DNA of 64,000 bases from Rhodobiaceae bacterium (GCA_020637895.1 JACKJP010000002.1:372001-436000), one strand, 5' to 3'. Numbered from the stretch's first letter, positions 39,005 to 48,600 are shown. A program made the numbers and translations. Notes: generated from the letters alone by a model not told the origin.

Positions 39005-39658
39005 TCAGTAGGGCTTGAAATCCTTGGTCGGGTCGTTGCTGGTTCCGGGACGCTGTCCGGGCGCATCTTCCGGCTTGATGACCGGGGCACCCGCCGCAGC
39101 GGCGCGCACGCCGCTTGGCGGATCGGTCAGGTAGGCGCGTTCGGGTTCGACATATCCCTCGGGCAGCACCTGCGAGGCGGCACCGGCGCGAAGCTGTTCA
39201 GGCGTCATGACCGGCGAAGCGCCATTGGGCTGCGAGAAGATCGGCGTATCGCCGGTGCGCGGCTTTGCGCGGCCGCGCATGCCGGCATTGGCAGCCCACT
39301 GATCGAGTTCCTGCGGGGTCAGGACGCGCGAGGTTTCGCCGCCCGGACCGCCGAGACGCTCTTCGTAGTTGCGCTTGATCGCTTCCTGACGCCGCTCGGT
39401 GAACTCACGCATCTGAACGTCGGGGTCGTTCGGCCAGCGCGGGTCGTTGCTTCGCGCAAGATGTTCCTGCGGCGGCGGCAGACTTGAATCGGGCGGCATC
39501 ACCAGCGGCGCGCGCGGCTTGTATTCGATGTCCGGCTTCTCCGATGAGGAAAACCCGAGAAGTTTCAGCGGATCGACCGCATAGGCAGACGAACCCGTCA
39601 TCAGGGTCACCGCCAGAGCCAATCCCGTACCGCGTGCTATCCAGATCAGCCTGTTCAT
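39005..39658 (-). CDS. Secreted protein of unknown function with a DUF3035-like start
   Basis: This 217-residue protein has a signal peptide (cleavage probably after GSSAYA, about residue 27). It then has KPRAPLVMPPDSSLPPP, a Pro-rich segment that resembles DUF3035 (BamF-like) proteins, which also sit after lspA in other alphaproteobacteria. Here there is no lipobox cysteine, so it is not a lipoprotein. The rest is Pro-, Gln- and Arg-rich with little order. I chose the ATG at 39658, with GGGA five bases upstream, over the ATG at 39664. The family assignment is tentative. Confidence 0.6.
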   Translation of the reverse strand: MNRLIWIARGTGLALAVTLMTGSSAYAVDPLKLLGFSSSEKPDIEYKPRAPLVMPPDSSLPPPQEHLARSNDPRWPNDPDVQMREFTERRQEAIKRNYEERLGGPGGETSRVLTPQELDQWAANAGMRGRAKPRTGDTPIFSQPNGASPVMTPEQLRAGAASQVLPEGYVEPERAYLTDPPSGVRAAAAGAPVIKPEDAPGQRPGTSNDPTKDFKPY

Positions 39659-39727
39659 CAGCATCCCGTAAAATTCGCAGCGCAACCGCAATGCGCCCTG
39701 GCAACGTGCCGACCGCAAAATCCGGAC

Positions 39728-40270
39728 CTAGCTTTTCGCGTCGGTCCCGTCCGGCCCATCCTGTTGCGAAGCATTCTCCGCACTATTCTTGGCACCATTA
39801 TGGCCAGCGCGGAAGGAGTCATACAGAAGACCGGCGACACCGGCAACGATGGCGGCATCGGCAAGGTTAAACACATACCACGAGAAATCGCCGACATAAA
39901 AGTGGAAGAGATCGACGACGGCGCCGCGCAGCAAGCGGTCGATGGCATTGGCGAGCGCGCCGCCAGCGACAAGGCCGAGGCTCAGCGCAGGCAGCATGGC
40001 ACGCACGCGCAGCAGCCAGATCAACATCAAAATCGCCGCGATGGCACTGACTGCGATCAGGAAAAAACGTCCGGCCTGGCCGTCCTGCTGAAAGAGCCCA
40101 TAGCTGATGCCACGGTTCCAGACGAGCACGATCTCGAAGAACGAGGTAACCCGCATGGGACCGCGACCCGCGATATCAAGCGGCACCAGAAACCACCATT
40201 TGACGGCCTGGTCGGCAATCAGCGTGATGACGGCGGCGGCAAGGCCGACGGTCAGATAGGGCCTGGCCAT
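39728..40270 (-). CDS. lspA: Signal peptidase II (lipoprotein signal peptidase)
   Basis: This 180-residue inner-membrane protease has four helices. Its two catalytic aspartates lie in ANAIDRLLRGAVVD (Asp111) and FNLADAA (Asp138). It removes signal peptides from prolipoproteins. The gene is eight bases downstream of ileS, the common ileS-lspA pairing. The C-terminal 25 residues are Asn/Asp/Lys-rich and not part of the core. Confidence 0.96.
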   Translation of the reverse strand: MARPYLTVGLAAAVITLIADQAVKWWFLVPLDIAGRGPMRVTSFFEIVLVWNRGISYGLFQQDGQAGRFFLIAVSAIAAILMLIWLLRVRAMLPALSLGLVAGGALANAIDRLLRGAVVDLFHFYVGDFSWYVFNLADAAIVAGVAGLLYDSFRAGHNGAKNSAENASQQDGPDGTDAKS

Positions 40271-40278
40271 TCTTCTTC

Positions 40279-43209
40279 CTATCCGTCGAGCCCGGCAGCC
40301 GCGCGCTCACGCATGGCAGCGGCATCACGCAGGGAAATATCAGGATACTCCGGATCGGAACCGACTTCCGGCAGGATCTTCCAGGACCTAGCGCATTTGC
40401 GGCCTTCTGCGAGTGCCGGACTGACCGCAGCGACAACGTCCGGCAGGCGGAATGCATCTGTCGGGGCTTCGGCAAGCGGTTTGACGTCAAAGCCGGATGT
40501 GATCGAGATATCTGCCATATCGAGCCCCTCGATGGCGCTCAGCAGCGCCTCGTCGGAGAGATACAGCACCGGTGCTGCCTCAAGCGATGAACCGATGCGC
40601 TTGTCGCGGCGCTCGATTTCAAGCGCGCCGGTGACAACGCGGCGAACCCTGCGCACCTTTTCCCAGCGCGCGGCAACCGCATCGTCGCGCCACTCGGCGG
40701 GGAGGTCTGGAAACAGTTCAAGATGGACCGAATTGCCCTCGCCGGGGAACCGGTCAAGCCAGGCTTCCTCCATGGTGAACGGCAATAGCGGGGCAAGCCA
40801 GGTCACGAAGGCGCGGAAAATGCGGTCGATCACCTGGAGCGCCGCCTTGCGCCGGACGCTGGAGATCGGGTCGCAGTAGAGCGCGTCCTTGCGGATGTCG
40901 AAATAGAAGGCGGAAAGATCGACCGTGGCAAAGTTGAAGAGCACCTGCCAGACCTTCTTGAATTCGTAGTCGTCATAGGCCGCGCGAACCGAAACCGACA
41001 GCCGCGACAGCCGGTCGAGCATATAGCGTTCAAGCTCGGGCATCTCGGCGAGCGGCACGTCCTCGCCATCGTAATGGGCGAGCGTACCGAGCATCCAGCG
41101 GACCGTGTTGCGCAACTTGCGGTAGGCTTCCGCATTGCTTTTCAGGATTTCCGGGCCGATACGCTGATCGTCAGCATAGTCGCAGGAAGCCACCCAGAGG
41201 CGCAGGATATCGGCGCCATACTGTTCGATGACCTTTTGCGGGAAGACCTGGTTGTTCAGCGACTTCGACATCTTGCGGCCGTCTTCGGCCATGGTGAAGC
41301 CGTGGGTGATGACCTCGTCATAGGGCGCCCGGCCGCGCGTGCCGCAGCTTTCAAGCAGCGAGGAATGGAACCAGCCGCGATGCTGGTCGGACCCTTCCAG
41401 ATAGATCACGGTGTCACGGCCGCCATCGATCTTGCGATGGCATTTCAGATCGTCGCGCTTCTCCAGAACGAAAGCGTGGGTAGAGCCGGAATCGAACCAG
41501 ACATCGAGGATGTCCATGACCTGCTCCCAGCGCGCCGGGTCGTGGTCATTGCCGAGGAAACGGGCCGCCGCCCCCTCCTCGAACCACGCATCGGCACCCT
41601 CGGCGCGGAACGCGTCGACGATGCGGGAATTGACCTTCTCGTCGCGCAGGATCTCGCCCGTCTGCGGATCGACGAAGATGGCGATCGGCACGCCCCAGGC
41701 ACGCTGCCGGGAGAGGACCCAGTCCGGCCGCGCCTCGATCATGCCGCGCAGACGGTTCTGGCCGGCCTTCGGGACGAAGCGCGTTACGTCGATGGCATCG
41801 AGAGCGCGTTTACGAAGCGTGTCGCCCGCTCCGCCGATATCGCGGTCCATGTGGACGAACCATTGCGGCGTGTTGCGGAAGATGACGGGCTTCTTTGAGC
41901 GCCAGGAATGCGGGTACTGATGCTTCAGCCGCCCGCGCGAGAACAGCATGCCGGCGCCGATCAGCGCCTTGATGACCGCCTCGTTGGCATCACCCTTGTT
42001 GCCCTCGTCGGTGATCACCTGATGACCTTCAAAACCCGGGGCATCCTTGGTGAACCGTCCGTCCGGCCCGACGGTAAAGGGGATTTCCGTCACGATGCCG
42101 CGCGCTTCCAGAGCGCGGGCATTGTCCATCCAGACCTCGAAGTCCTCGCGGCCGTGACCGGGAGCGGTATGAACGAAGCCGGTACCTGTCTCGTCGGTGA
42201 CATGCTCGCCTTCCAGCAGCGGCACATCGAAACCGTAGCCCATGCCGGCAAGCGGATGGCGGCAGGTGATGCTTGCGAGGTCTCCCGCGGTAACAACGGC
42301 GAGTTTCCTGAAACCGAGCTTCGCCTTGCCGAAGGCTTCCTCGGCGAGCGCGTCGGCGAGCACATACTTCTCGCCCGGCCTGGGGCCGAAATCGTTCTCC
42401 GCGCTGGTGACCTCATAGAGGCCATAGGCGATGCGGCCCGAATAGCTGATCGCGCGGTTGCCAGGGATCGTCCAGGGCGTTGTCGTCCAGATGACGACGA
42501 AAGCGCCCTCAAGAGGCCCACCAGCGACAGGAAACTTCACCCAGACCATGTCCGACTGGTAGTCGTGATACTCGACTTCCGCCTCGGCGAGAGCGGTACG
42601 TTCCACCACGGACCACATGACCGGCTTGGAGCCGCGATAGAGCTGGCCGTCGGCGGCGAATTTCATCAGCTCGGATGCGATCGTCGCCTCGCCCTCGAAG
42701 CTCATGGTGAGGTACGGATTGGCGAAATCGCCCTCCACACCCATGCGGCGGAATTCCTCGCCCTGCACCTTCACCCAATGGGAGGCGAACTCGCGGCACT
42801 GTGCGCGGAACTCATTGACCGGCACCTCGTCCTTGTTCTTGCCCTCGGCGCGGTACTGTTCCTCGATCTTCCATTCGATCGGCAGGCCGTGGCAGTCCCA
42901 GCCGGGCACGTAGTTGGATTCAAAACCGGCCATCTGCTTGGACCGCGTGACGACGTCCTTCAGGATCTTGTTCAGCGCATGACCGATGTGAAGGTGGCCG
43001 TTCGCATAGGGCGGGCCGTCATGCAGGATGTAGCGGACGCGATCCTTGCCGGCCTCGCGCAGGCGCTTGTAGAGGTTCATGTCGTCCCAGCGGGCAATGA
43101 TCTCCGGCTCTTTCTGCGGAAGGCCGGCGCGCATGGGGAAATCGGTGCTGGGCAGGTACAGCGTCTGCGAATAGTCGCGTCCGCCCGTCTGGGAAGTCTT
43201 GTCGTTCAT
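40279..43209 (-). CDS. ileS: Isoleucyl-tRNA synthetase
   Basis: This 976-residue class I synthetase charges tRNA-Ile. It has the HIGH motif in GHLHIGHALNK (about residue 72), the editing-domain block TAPGHGREDF, and the KMSKS motif in GRKMSKSLNNQ (about 640). The C-terminal anticodon-binding part is complete. It is followed by lspA. The start at 43209 is an ATG, and the leader upstream holds about 230 bases without a gene. Confidence 0.97.
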   Translation of the reverse strand: MNDKTSQTGGRDYSQTLYLPSTDFPMRAGLPQKEPEIIARWDDMNLYKRLREAGKDRVRYILHDGPPYANGHLHIGHALNKILKDVVTRSKQMAGFESNYVPGWDCHGLPIEWKIEEQYRAEGKNKDEVPVNEFRAQCREFASHWVKVQGEEFRRMGVEGDFANPYLTMSFEGEATIASELMKFAADGQLYRGSKPVMWSVVERTALAEAEVEYHDYQSDMVWVKFPVAGGPLEGAFVVIWTTTPWTIPGNRAISYSGRIAYGLYEVTSAENDFGPRPGEKYVLADALAEEAFGKAKLGFRKLAVVTAGDLASITCRHPLAGMGYGFDVPLLEGEHVTDETGTGFVHTAPGHGREDFEVWMDNARALEARGIVTEIPFTVGPDGRFTKDAPGFEGHQVITDEGNKGDANEAVIKALIGAGMLFSRGRLKHQYPHSWRSKKPVIFRNTPQWFVHMDRDIGGAGDTLRKRALDAIDVTRFVPKAGQNRLRGMIEARPDWVLSRQRAWGVPIAIFVDPQTGEILRDEKVNSRIVDAFRAEGADAWFEEGAAARFLGNDHDPARWEQVMDILDVWFDSGSTHAFVLEKRDDLKCHRKIDGGRDTVIYLEGSDQHRGWFHSSLLESCGTRGRAPYDEVITHGFTMAEDGRKMSKSLNNQVFPQKVIEQYGADILRLWVASCDYADDQRIGPEILKSNAEAYRKLRNTVRWMLGTLAHYDGEDVPLAEMPELERYMLDRLSRLSVSVRAAYDDYEFKKVWQVLFNFATVDLSAFYFDIRKDALYCDPISSVRRKAALQVIDRIFRAFVTWLAPLLPFTMEEAWLDRFPGEGNSVHLELFPDLPAEWRDDAVAARWEKVRRVRRVVTGALEIERRDKRIGSSLEAAPVLYLSDEALLSAIEGLDMADISITSGFDVKPLAEAPTDAFRLPDVVAAVSPALAEGRKCARSWKILPEVGSDPEYPDISLRDAAAMRERAAAGLDG

Positions 43210-43438
43210 GGATATCTTTTTCGCTTGGCTCTGTGCGGCGCCGGCGTGAACCGTACGCGCACCGATTATTCGTTCAGGTCACACAATCCGCACCCGGCGC
43301 CCCATCGCTGCTGTTTCAGCAGGAGGCCGGGCGGATAATTCGCTGTATCGGTCGAGCGGCTACGCGTTTCATGGGCGCGACTTCTAACAGCACGGGCGGT
43401 GGGAATAAAGCGTCATGCTGCGCAGCCAGTCCGATCGG
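43210..43438. other. Gap between ribF and ileS without a gene
   Basis: In this 229-base stretch I see only a short perfect hairpin (CTGCTG 43308-43313, loop TTT, CAGCAG 43317-43322) and a T-rich patch just before ileS. No T-box or clear promoter is visible. Confidence 0.5.
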
Positions 43439-44449
43439 TCAGGCAGCGCCGCCCGGCGCGGTGGTGGCGAGAAAGCGGTCTATCGGCGTCAGCGCCAGCC
43501 CGGCCAGTTCATCGCGTGCCCGATCACAATCGCGGTGCATCTGCTCGACCAGCGCCGCCACGCTGTCGAATCTGGCTTCCTCGCGCAAAAGCGAGACGAG
43601 AACGACATCGATCTCACGGCCGTAGAGATCCTCGTTGAAGTCGAAGAAATAAGGTTCAAGCAGCGGCGCGCCATTGTCGAATTGCGGCCGGCGTCCGAAG
43701 CTTGCGACACCGGGTACCATCCGCCCGTCGAAGCGACCCAGCACGGCGTAGATGCCATGGCGGAGACCGCATTCGGGCGCGAGACGGATATTGGCCGTCG
43801 GGAAGCCCAGCTCGCGACCGCGCTTTTCGCCGTGCACGACTTCGCCGGTGACGAACCAGTGATAGCCGAGCACCTCGTCGGCGGCCTCGACCTTGCCTTC
43901 GTCGAGCAGGGAACGGATCGCGCTGGAGGCGAAGACGGAACCGCCTTCGTCGCCGTGGGCCTGCTCGATCGTGACATCGAAACCGCAGCGCGGGCCGGTT
44001 TCGGCAAGCATCGCCGGCGAGCCCCGCCTGCCCTTGCCGAAATGGAAATCGAAGCCGACGACGACATGCGACGCGGCAAGCCGGGCGCAAAGGATGTCGA
44101 CGATGAAGGCTTCAGCCTCGACGCTTGCGAGTTCCTTGTTGAATTCCATTTCAACGCAGCCCTGAAGACCGACGGCCTGAAACAGGCGACGCTTGGCGAG
44201 ACGCGGGCTCAGGCGGAATATCGGTTTGTCGGGTGCGAAAAGAGTGCGCGGGTGCGGTTCGAATGTCAGCGCATAGGCCGGCAGGCCGCGCTCGGCCGCG
44301 ATGCTGGTCGCATGTCCCAGAACGGCCTGATGGCCGCGATGAACGCCATCGAAATTGCCGATGGCAACGACCGCACCGCGCATGTGATCGGGCACGCCAT
44401 CGGTGCCGAAGACCTCAAATCCACCGCCTGTCCGGCCGTTCGTCGTCAT
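43439..44449 (-). CDS. ribF: Bifunctional riboflavin kinase / FAD synthetase
   Basis: This 336-residue enzyme has the nucleotidyltransferase motif IGNFDGVHRGHQAVL near residue 28. The C-terminal riboflavin kinase part has GRELGFPTANIRL (about 210) and the FDFNEDLYGREIDV block (about 270). It makes FMN and FAD from riboflavin. It begins ATG ACG ACG AAC at 44449, and the conserved part begins only about 23 residues later. Confidence 0.94.
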   Translation of the reverse strand: MTTNGRTGGGFEVFGTDGVPDHMRGAVVAIGNFDGVHRGHQAVLGHATSIAAERGLPAYALTFEPHPRTLFAPDKPIFRLSPRLAKRRLFQAVGLQGCVEMEFNKELASVEAEAFIVDILCARLAASHVVVGFDFHFGKGRRGSPAMLAETGPRCGFDVTIEQAHGDEGGSVFASSAIRSLLDEGKVEAADEVLGYHWFVTGEVVHGEKRGRELGFPTANIRLAPECGLRHGIYAVLGRFDGRMVPGVASFGRRPQFDNGAPLLEPYFFDFNEDLYGREIDVVLVSLLREEARFDSVAALVEQMHRDCDRARDELAGLALTPIDRFLATTAPGGAA

Positions 44450-44472
44450 CGGTTCGCGCCCGCCGCCTGTTT

Positions 44473-44907
44473 CTACTGATCGCGCCTCGGCACGTATACG
44501 AGCGCCTCGCCTTCAAGGACAAGCTCGCCGTCGACCTGGCATTCGCAGCGCAGCCGCGCGCGCTGTTTTTCTTCGATCAGCTCGACGACCTCGACACGCG
44601 CCTTGATCGTGCTGCCGACGAATACCGGCGCCCTGAAGAACAGCGTCTGCGACATGTAGACGGCGCCGGGTCCGGGCAATCGCGTCCCCAGAAGAGCCGA
44701 AAACAGGCTCGCGGTGAACATCCCGTGGGCGATGCGTCCGCCAAAAGGCGTCGTCTGCGCATAGGCCTCATCGAGGTGAATCGGATTGTCGTCGCCCGAG
44801 ATTTCTGCAAATCCGGTCAGATCGCTTTCCGCCACGGTGTGGCTCAGGTTCTCGTTCATGCCGATCTGCAGGTCCTCGAACCTATATCCCGATATCTGCG
44901 CCGTCAC
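44473..44907 (-). CDS. MaoC-like dehydratase (R-specific enoyl hydratase fold)
   Basis: This 144-residue protein has the hot-dog fold hydratase motif. The catalytic Asp and His are in FAEISGDDNPIHLDEAYA (about 32-49), followed by GGRIAHGMFTASLFSALLG. Such enzymes hydrate enoyl-CoA. I chose a GTG at 44907 because GGGAG lies just upstream and the conserved part starts there; the longer frame to 44964 has an unlikely Arg-rich start. Its substrate is unknown. Confidence 0.85.
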   Translation of the reverse strand: MTAQISGYRFEDLQIGMNENLSHTVAESDLTGFAEISGDDNPIHLDEAYAQTTPFGGRIAHGMFTASLFSALLGTRLPGPGAVYMSQTLFFRAPVFVGSTIKARVEVVELIEEKQRARLRCECQVDGELVLEGEALVYVPRRDQ

Positions 44908-45139
44908 GCTGTTCTCCCTTGATGGCAAGGCGCGGAACCTAAAGCGCAGGCAAGGGAATGGCAACCGTCACCATGCCGTTTCGGTAGCTCCTGACGCGGA
45001 CGTTAACCGATGTTTCATCAGCCATATCTAGACTGCGCGGCAACGTGACTTGCGGGACGGCCGGACCGGACCCGGGAGCCGGCAGAATGAGGAGCCGACA
45101 AGGGCTCACCGGGACAGTGACCGTTTAGGGGATACGAAT

Positions 45140-45523
45140 ATGGCCGTTGATCTTTCGATGCCTATTCTGGTCGTCGACGACTACAAGACGATGATCAGGA
45201 TTATCCGCAACCTTCTCAAGCAGCTCGGGTTCGACGATGTCGACGATGCCGCCGACGGCACCGAAGCGTTGGAGAAGATGAAGAGCCGCAGATACGGCCT
45301 TGTCATTTCCGACTGGAACATGGAGCCGATGACCGGCTACGAACTGCTCAAGCAGGTGCGTGGGGACGACAGGCTCGGCCGGACGCCCTTCATCATGATC
45401 ACCGCCGAATCCAAGACTGAAAACGTCATCGCGGCAAAGAAGGCCGGCGTGAACAATTACATCGTCAAGCCGTTCAACGCCGCAACGCTCAAAGCCAAGA
45501 TCGACTCGGTCTTCGGCGAATAA
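45140..45523 (+). CDS. cheY: CheY-like single-domain response regulator
   Basis: This 127-residue protein is a complete receiver domain with Asp13-Asp14, the phosphoacceptor Asp58 (in VISDWNMEPM), Thr88 and Lys110. It has no output domain. A cheZ-type phosphatase gene follows 97 bases later, and there is no cheA, cheW or receptor gene in the window, so the kinase must be elsewhere. It begins at the ATG of GAATATGGCC at 45140. Confidence 0.9.
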   Translation: MAVDLSMPILVVDDYKTMIRIIRNLLKQLGFDDVDDAADGTEALEKMKSRRYGLVISDWNMEPMTGYELLKQVRGDDRLGRTPFIMITAESKTENVIAAKKAGVNNYIVKPFNAATLKAKIDSVFGE

Positions 45524-45620
45524 CGATTCAGGCCAGACGGGCGGCCTATTCGCCCGTCGGGCATCCGGCGAGAACCGGCGCAACCCTGTTCCGGTCCGCC
45601 GCCAAGCGAGAGTTGCGCTG

Positions 45621-46256
45621 ATGGGAAGAGCGAGAGCGACAGGCCGCATCAAGCCGGTGATCGACTATCTTGGCCGCGATAACGCGGGCGAAAAGGTCAA
45701 TCCGGACGATGTTCTGGAACTGTCGCGCCGCATGGCCGACGCGGTGACCGATCAGATTGCCCGCCACGGCGAGGAGATGCACCGCGAATTCTCCGAAATC
45801 ATCAGCCATCTGGACGTCATGCGTCTGGAGATCGCGCGGCTGAAGGCCGGCGAAGCGAGCCAGCAACTCCCCGTAGCCGGCGGTGACCTGCGCTCCGTCG
45901 TCGCCGCGACGGAAGAAGCCAGCCACAGCATCATGGCCGCCGCCGAAGACGTCATGAACGATGCCCCGACCGATCCGGAAGCCTACCGGGCATTCGTTGA
46001 GGAAAAGATGCTGACGATCTTCGAGGCCTGTTCCTTCCAGGACCTCGCAGGCCAGCGGATCGCGCGCGTTGCCGAAACGCTCGACTTCCTCGAACTGCGT
46101 CTGCGTCGGTTCGCCGAGCATTTCTCATGCGCGGAAGATGCCGCGATGGAAGACGAGACCGAAAAGGCGCGTGCTTTGCGGCGCGAAGAACTGATCCTTC
46201 ACGGACCTTCCGATGACGGTATCTCGCAGGACGATATCGACGCCCTGTTCTCCTGA
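45621..46256 (+). CDS. cheZ: CheZ-type protein phosphatase of CheY
   Basis: This 211-residue, largely helical protein has the catalytic Gln in the FEACSFQDLAGQRIARV segment (about 134-150). The C-terminal CheY-binding peptide SQDDIDALFS is typical of CheZ. It would hydrolyse the acyl phosphate of CheY-P. It lies next to cheY and ends 11 bases from the convergent HAD gene. A second CheZ-like gene is present at 59429-60151. Confidence 0.88.
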   Translation: MGRARATGRIKPVIDYLGRDNAGEKVNPDDVLELSRRMADAVTDQIARHGEEMHREFSEIISHLDVMRLEIARLKAGEASQQLPVAGGDLRSVVAATEEASHSIMAAAEDVMNDAPTDPEAYRAFVEEKMLTIFEACSFQDLAGQRIARVAETLDFLELRLRRFAEHFSCAEDAAMEDETEKARALRREELILHGPSDDGISQDDIDALFS

Positions 46257-46267
46257 ACGGCAATAAT

Positions 46268-47149
46268 CTACCAGACCAGAAGCGACATGACCGCACGCGG
46301 GCTTACGCCTGCCGCGCCGAAAGCTGCCTCCATCGGCGCCCGGTCGTTTGCGCCGCGACCGATTTCGCTGCCGTGAATGCCCCCGGCAATGAACAGGCCG
46401 TCGATGTCGTAGCGCGCGGCACCGGTCATGTCGGTGCGAATGCTGTCGCCGATCGCGAGCATTCTGGCACGGGACGTATCGCCGGCATTCAGCATTTCCA
46501 GCGCCCGGTCGTATACCGGCGCATGCGGCTTGCCCGCCCAGAGCACCTGCCCGCCCATATCCTGGTAAAGCTCCGCCAGCGCTCCGGCACAATGGATCAA
46601 CCTGTCGCCACGCTCGACCACGATATCCGGATTGGCGCAGACCATCGGCAGGTCGCGGGCGCGACATTGCGACAGCAGTTCGCGGTAATCCTCTGGCGTT
46701 TCGTTTTCATCGTCGAACAGTCCGGTATTGACGATGAACTCGGCGTCGGCGGCCTCGACCCTGCGGACGGAAAACCCTTCAAACAGGGACAGGTCGCGAC
46801 CGGGGCCGAGGTGAAAGACGCTGGCGCCGTCATGCCGGCCGATTTCGGCACGCGTCAGATCGCCCGATGTAACGATGGTATCATAGGCACCCGTCGGTAC
46901 GGCGAGCCGATCGAGCATCGCGCGAACGGCAGCCGCGGGACGCGGCGCATTGGTGACGAGAGCTACCTTACCGCCATCCGCCCGGAACCTGACAAGGGCA
47001 TCGCATGCCCCTTCCCATGCCCGCACGCCGTTATGGACCACGCCCCAGATGTCGCAGAACAGAAGATCGTAATCGCCTGCGATATCGGCAAAATGATCCA
47101 GCCAGATGAAGCCGCCCGAAGCGGTTGCACTACGCTCGTCTTTGGCCAT
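46268..47149 (-). CDS. HAD-superfamily hydrolase (TIGR01459-like, NagD-type)
   Basis: This 293-residue protein has the HAD catalytic motif FCDIWGVVHNG (about 31), VTNAPRPAAA (about 66) and AIGDSIRTDMTGA (about 235). These are typical of a NagD-like phosphatase family that is common in alphaproteobacteria. The physiological substrate is not known. It lies between cheZ (convergent) and the EAL gene (same strand). Confidence 0.88.
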   Translation of the reverse strand: MAKDERSATASGGFIWLDHFADIAGDYDLLFCDIWGVVHNGVRAWEGACDALVRFRADGGKVALVTNAPRPAAAVRAMLDRLAVPTGAYDTIVTSGDLTRAEIGRHDGASVFHLGPGRDLSLFEGFSVRRVEAADAEFIVNTGLFDDENETPEDYRELLSQCRARDLPMVCANPDIVVERGDRLIHCAGALAELYQDMGGQVLWAGKPHAPVYDRALEMLNAGDTSRARMLAIGDSIRTDMTGAARYDIDGLFIAGGIHGSEIGRGANDRAPMEAAFGAAGVSPRAVMSLLVW

Positions 47150-47153
47150 GAAA

Positions 47154-48458
47154 CTAGCCGACCTTGGCCATTGAAGATGGCAGCGCAGCGTCCTGCATCA
47201 CGTCGGCGCGCACCGGCCGCGGCGGCGAGAAGAGATTTCCCTGGGCCAGCGTGACATCGTAGTCGAGCAGATCGACGACCTCCGACTCGCGCTCGATATC
47301 GGTGGCGATCAATTCGATCCCGTAGCGTGCCAACAGATCGTGCAGATCGGCAGGGTCAATATCGGCATCGATCCGCGCAGCCTCGCTCAGCAGCAGCGCC
47401 GCCGGCACCTTGATGAAACGGAAGTGCTGTTCGAACAGCGCCTTGGCATCGAAATCGAGCCGGGTGACATGATCCATGGAATAGCGGTAGCCGAGTTCCG
47501 ACAGCCGATCGAGGCTGGCAAGCTCGATCGGGCCGGCGGCTTCCACGGCTGCTTGCGAAAACTCGAACACGATCTGCGATGACAGCGCCCTGTTGTGTTC
47601 CATGAATTCAACGAACTGGGCGAAGAAATCGCCGTCCGTCAGCGACTGCGGCGAAATATTGCAGAAAAGGCCGAACTCGCGCTCACGCGTCTGCAGGCGG
47701 CGAACCACCTGCACGGCACGATAGAGCATCATGTTGTCGATGACCGGCATAAGCCGCCCGGCCTCCGCGACATCGAGAAAATCCTCGGGCGTAATGAGCT
47801 TGCCGTCTTCGGTCTTCAGCCGGGTCAGGGCCTCGTAATGACCGACCTTTCGCTGTGGTAGCGTCACCACGGGCTGGAGATGGATTTCCATCCGGCTCTC
47901 GTTGACGCTGTCAGCAACGAGCTTGGCGAAAGCATCATCGCTGAGGCTGGCGAATGCGCCGGTCCGGCGGGGTGCGGCGGGCCTGGCGGGCTTGGCCGGT
48001 TCCTCGGCTACCGGTTCGGGCTGCGCCTTCTGCGCCTTCGGCTTGCGCGCGGCGGCCTCGCGCACGGGCGCTTCGGCAATTCGCTCGCCGATCTGCCGGA
48101 CAAGGGTTTCGAGCAGCCCGATCTCGGCCGACAGCGGTGCGATCTTCTCCGCCACCGTATCCTCGATGTTATTGAGCAGACGGGCTTCGTTCGCACCGAT
48201 GCGCGCATCGAGTTCGGCAACGTCGCGCACCAGCCTGCTTGTCACGTTGCTGAGATCCTCAAGGCGCTCGTGAAAGCCGCTGCGCTCACGCATGCGGCCC
48301 GCGACGAACTGACCGAGAATCATCAGGAGCAGAACGGCGACACCGATCCAGCCGGCTTCGCCCACCGGCAGGCCGACCTTGATGTACAGCACCGCTGAAA
48401 GCGACGCCGCAACCGCCATCATCGATAGCGCGATCACCCAGTTAATGATGCGATTCAT
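47154..48458 (-). CDS. Membrane-anchored EAL-domain protein, catalytic residues partly degenerate
   Basis: This 434-residue protein has two N-terminal membrane helices (about 5-25 and 35-52), a coiled-coil segment (60-120), a Lys/Pro-rich linker and an EAL domain (about 190-420). The EAL residues are present in HYEALTRL, but the usual DDFG block is replaced by SMDHVTRLDFD. The rest (FCNISPQSLTDGDF, ATDIERESEVVDL) is only partly standard. I expect weak or no phosphodiesterase activity and perhaps c-di-GMP binding. I chose the ATG at 48458; a longer frame is open upstream. It is divergent from the sigma-54 response regulator. Confidence 0.82.
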   Translation of the reverse strand: MNRIINWVIALSMMAVAASLSAVLYIKVGLPVGEAGWIGVAVLLLMILGQFVAGRMRERSGFHERLEDLSNVTSRLVRDVAELDARIGANEARLLNNIEDTVAEKIAPLSAEIGLLETLVRQIGERIAEAPVREAAARKPKAQKAQPEPVAEEPAKPARPAAPRRTGAFASLSDDAFAKLVADSVNESRMEIHLQPVVTLPQRKVGHYEALTRLKTEDGKLITPEDFLDVAEAGRLMPVIDNMMLYRAVQVVRRLQTREREFGLFCNISPQSLTDGDFFAQFVEFMEHNRALSSQIVFEFSQAAVEAAGPIELASLDRLSELGYRYSMDHVTRLDFDAKALFEQHFRFIKVPAALLLSEAARIDADIDPADLHDLLARYGIELIATDIERESEVVDLLDYDVTLAQGNLFSPPRPVRADVMQDAALPSSMAKVG

Positions 48459-48600
48459 GCGGTCCAGCTCCGTCCCGATTCGCGATTGTGCACATTGCTG
48501 GGTGCGGAAACAACATCGCGTGGCAAAGCTTTGTTTACCCTGTTTGTGGAAAGTTGAGGGAACGGAGAACAACAACCTGCGGTGAGGTCGGGCAAAGCGC

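Noticed and set aside
43308..43322. Short hairpin CTGCTG-TTT-CAGCAG upstream of ileS as a T-box or terminator
   Set aside because: T-boxes are not typical of alphaproteobacteria, the stem is short, and there is no T-run after it.
41908..43338. Plus-strand frame of 476 codons antisense to ileS
   Set aside because: The ileS reading is unmistakable (HIGH motif, full length), so this is a shadow.
48515..48535. Possible sigma-54 promoter TGGCAAAGCTTTGT before the sigma-54 regulator
   Set aside because: The GG and GC elements of a -24/-12 promoter do not have the required spacing.
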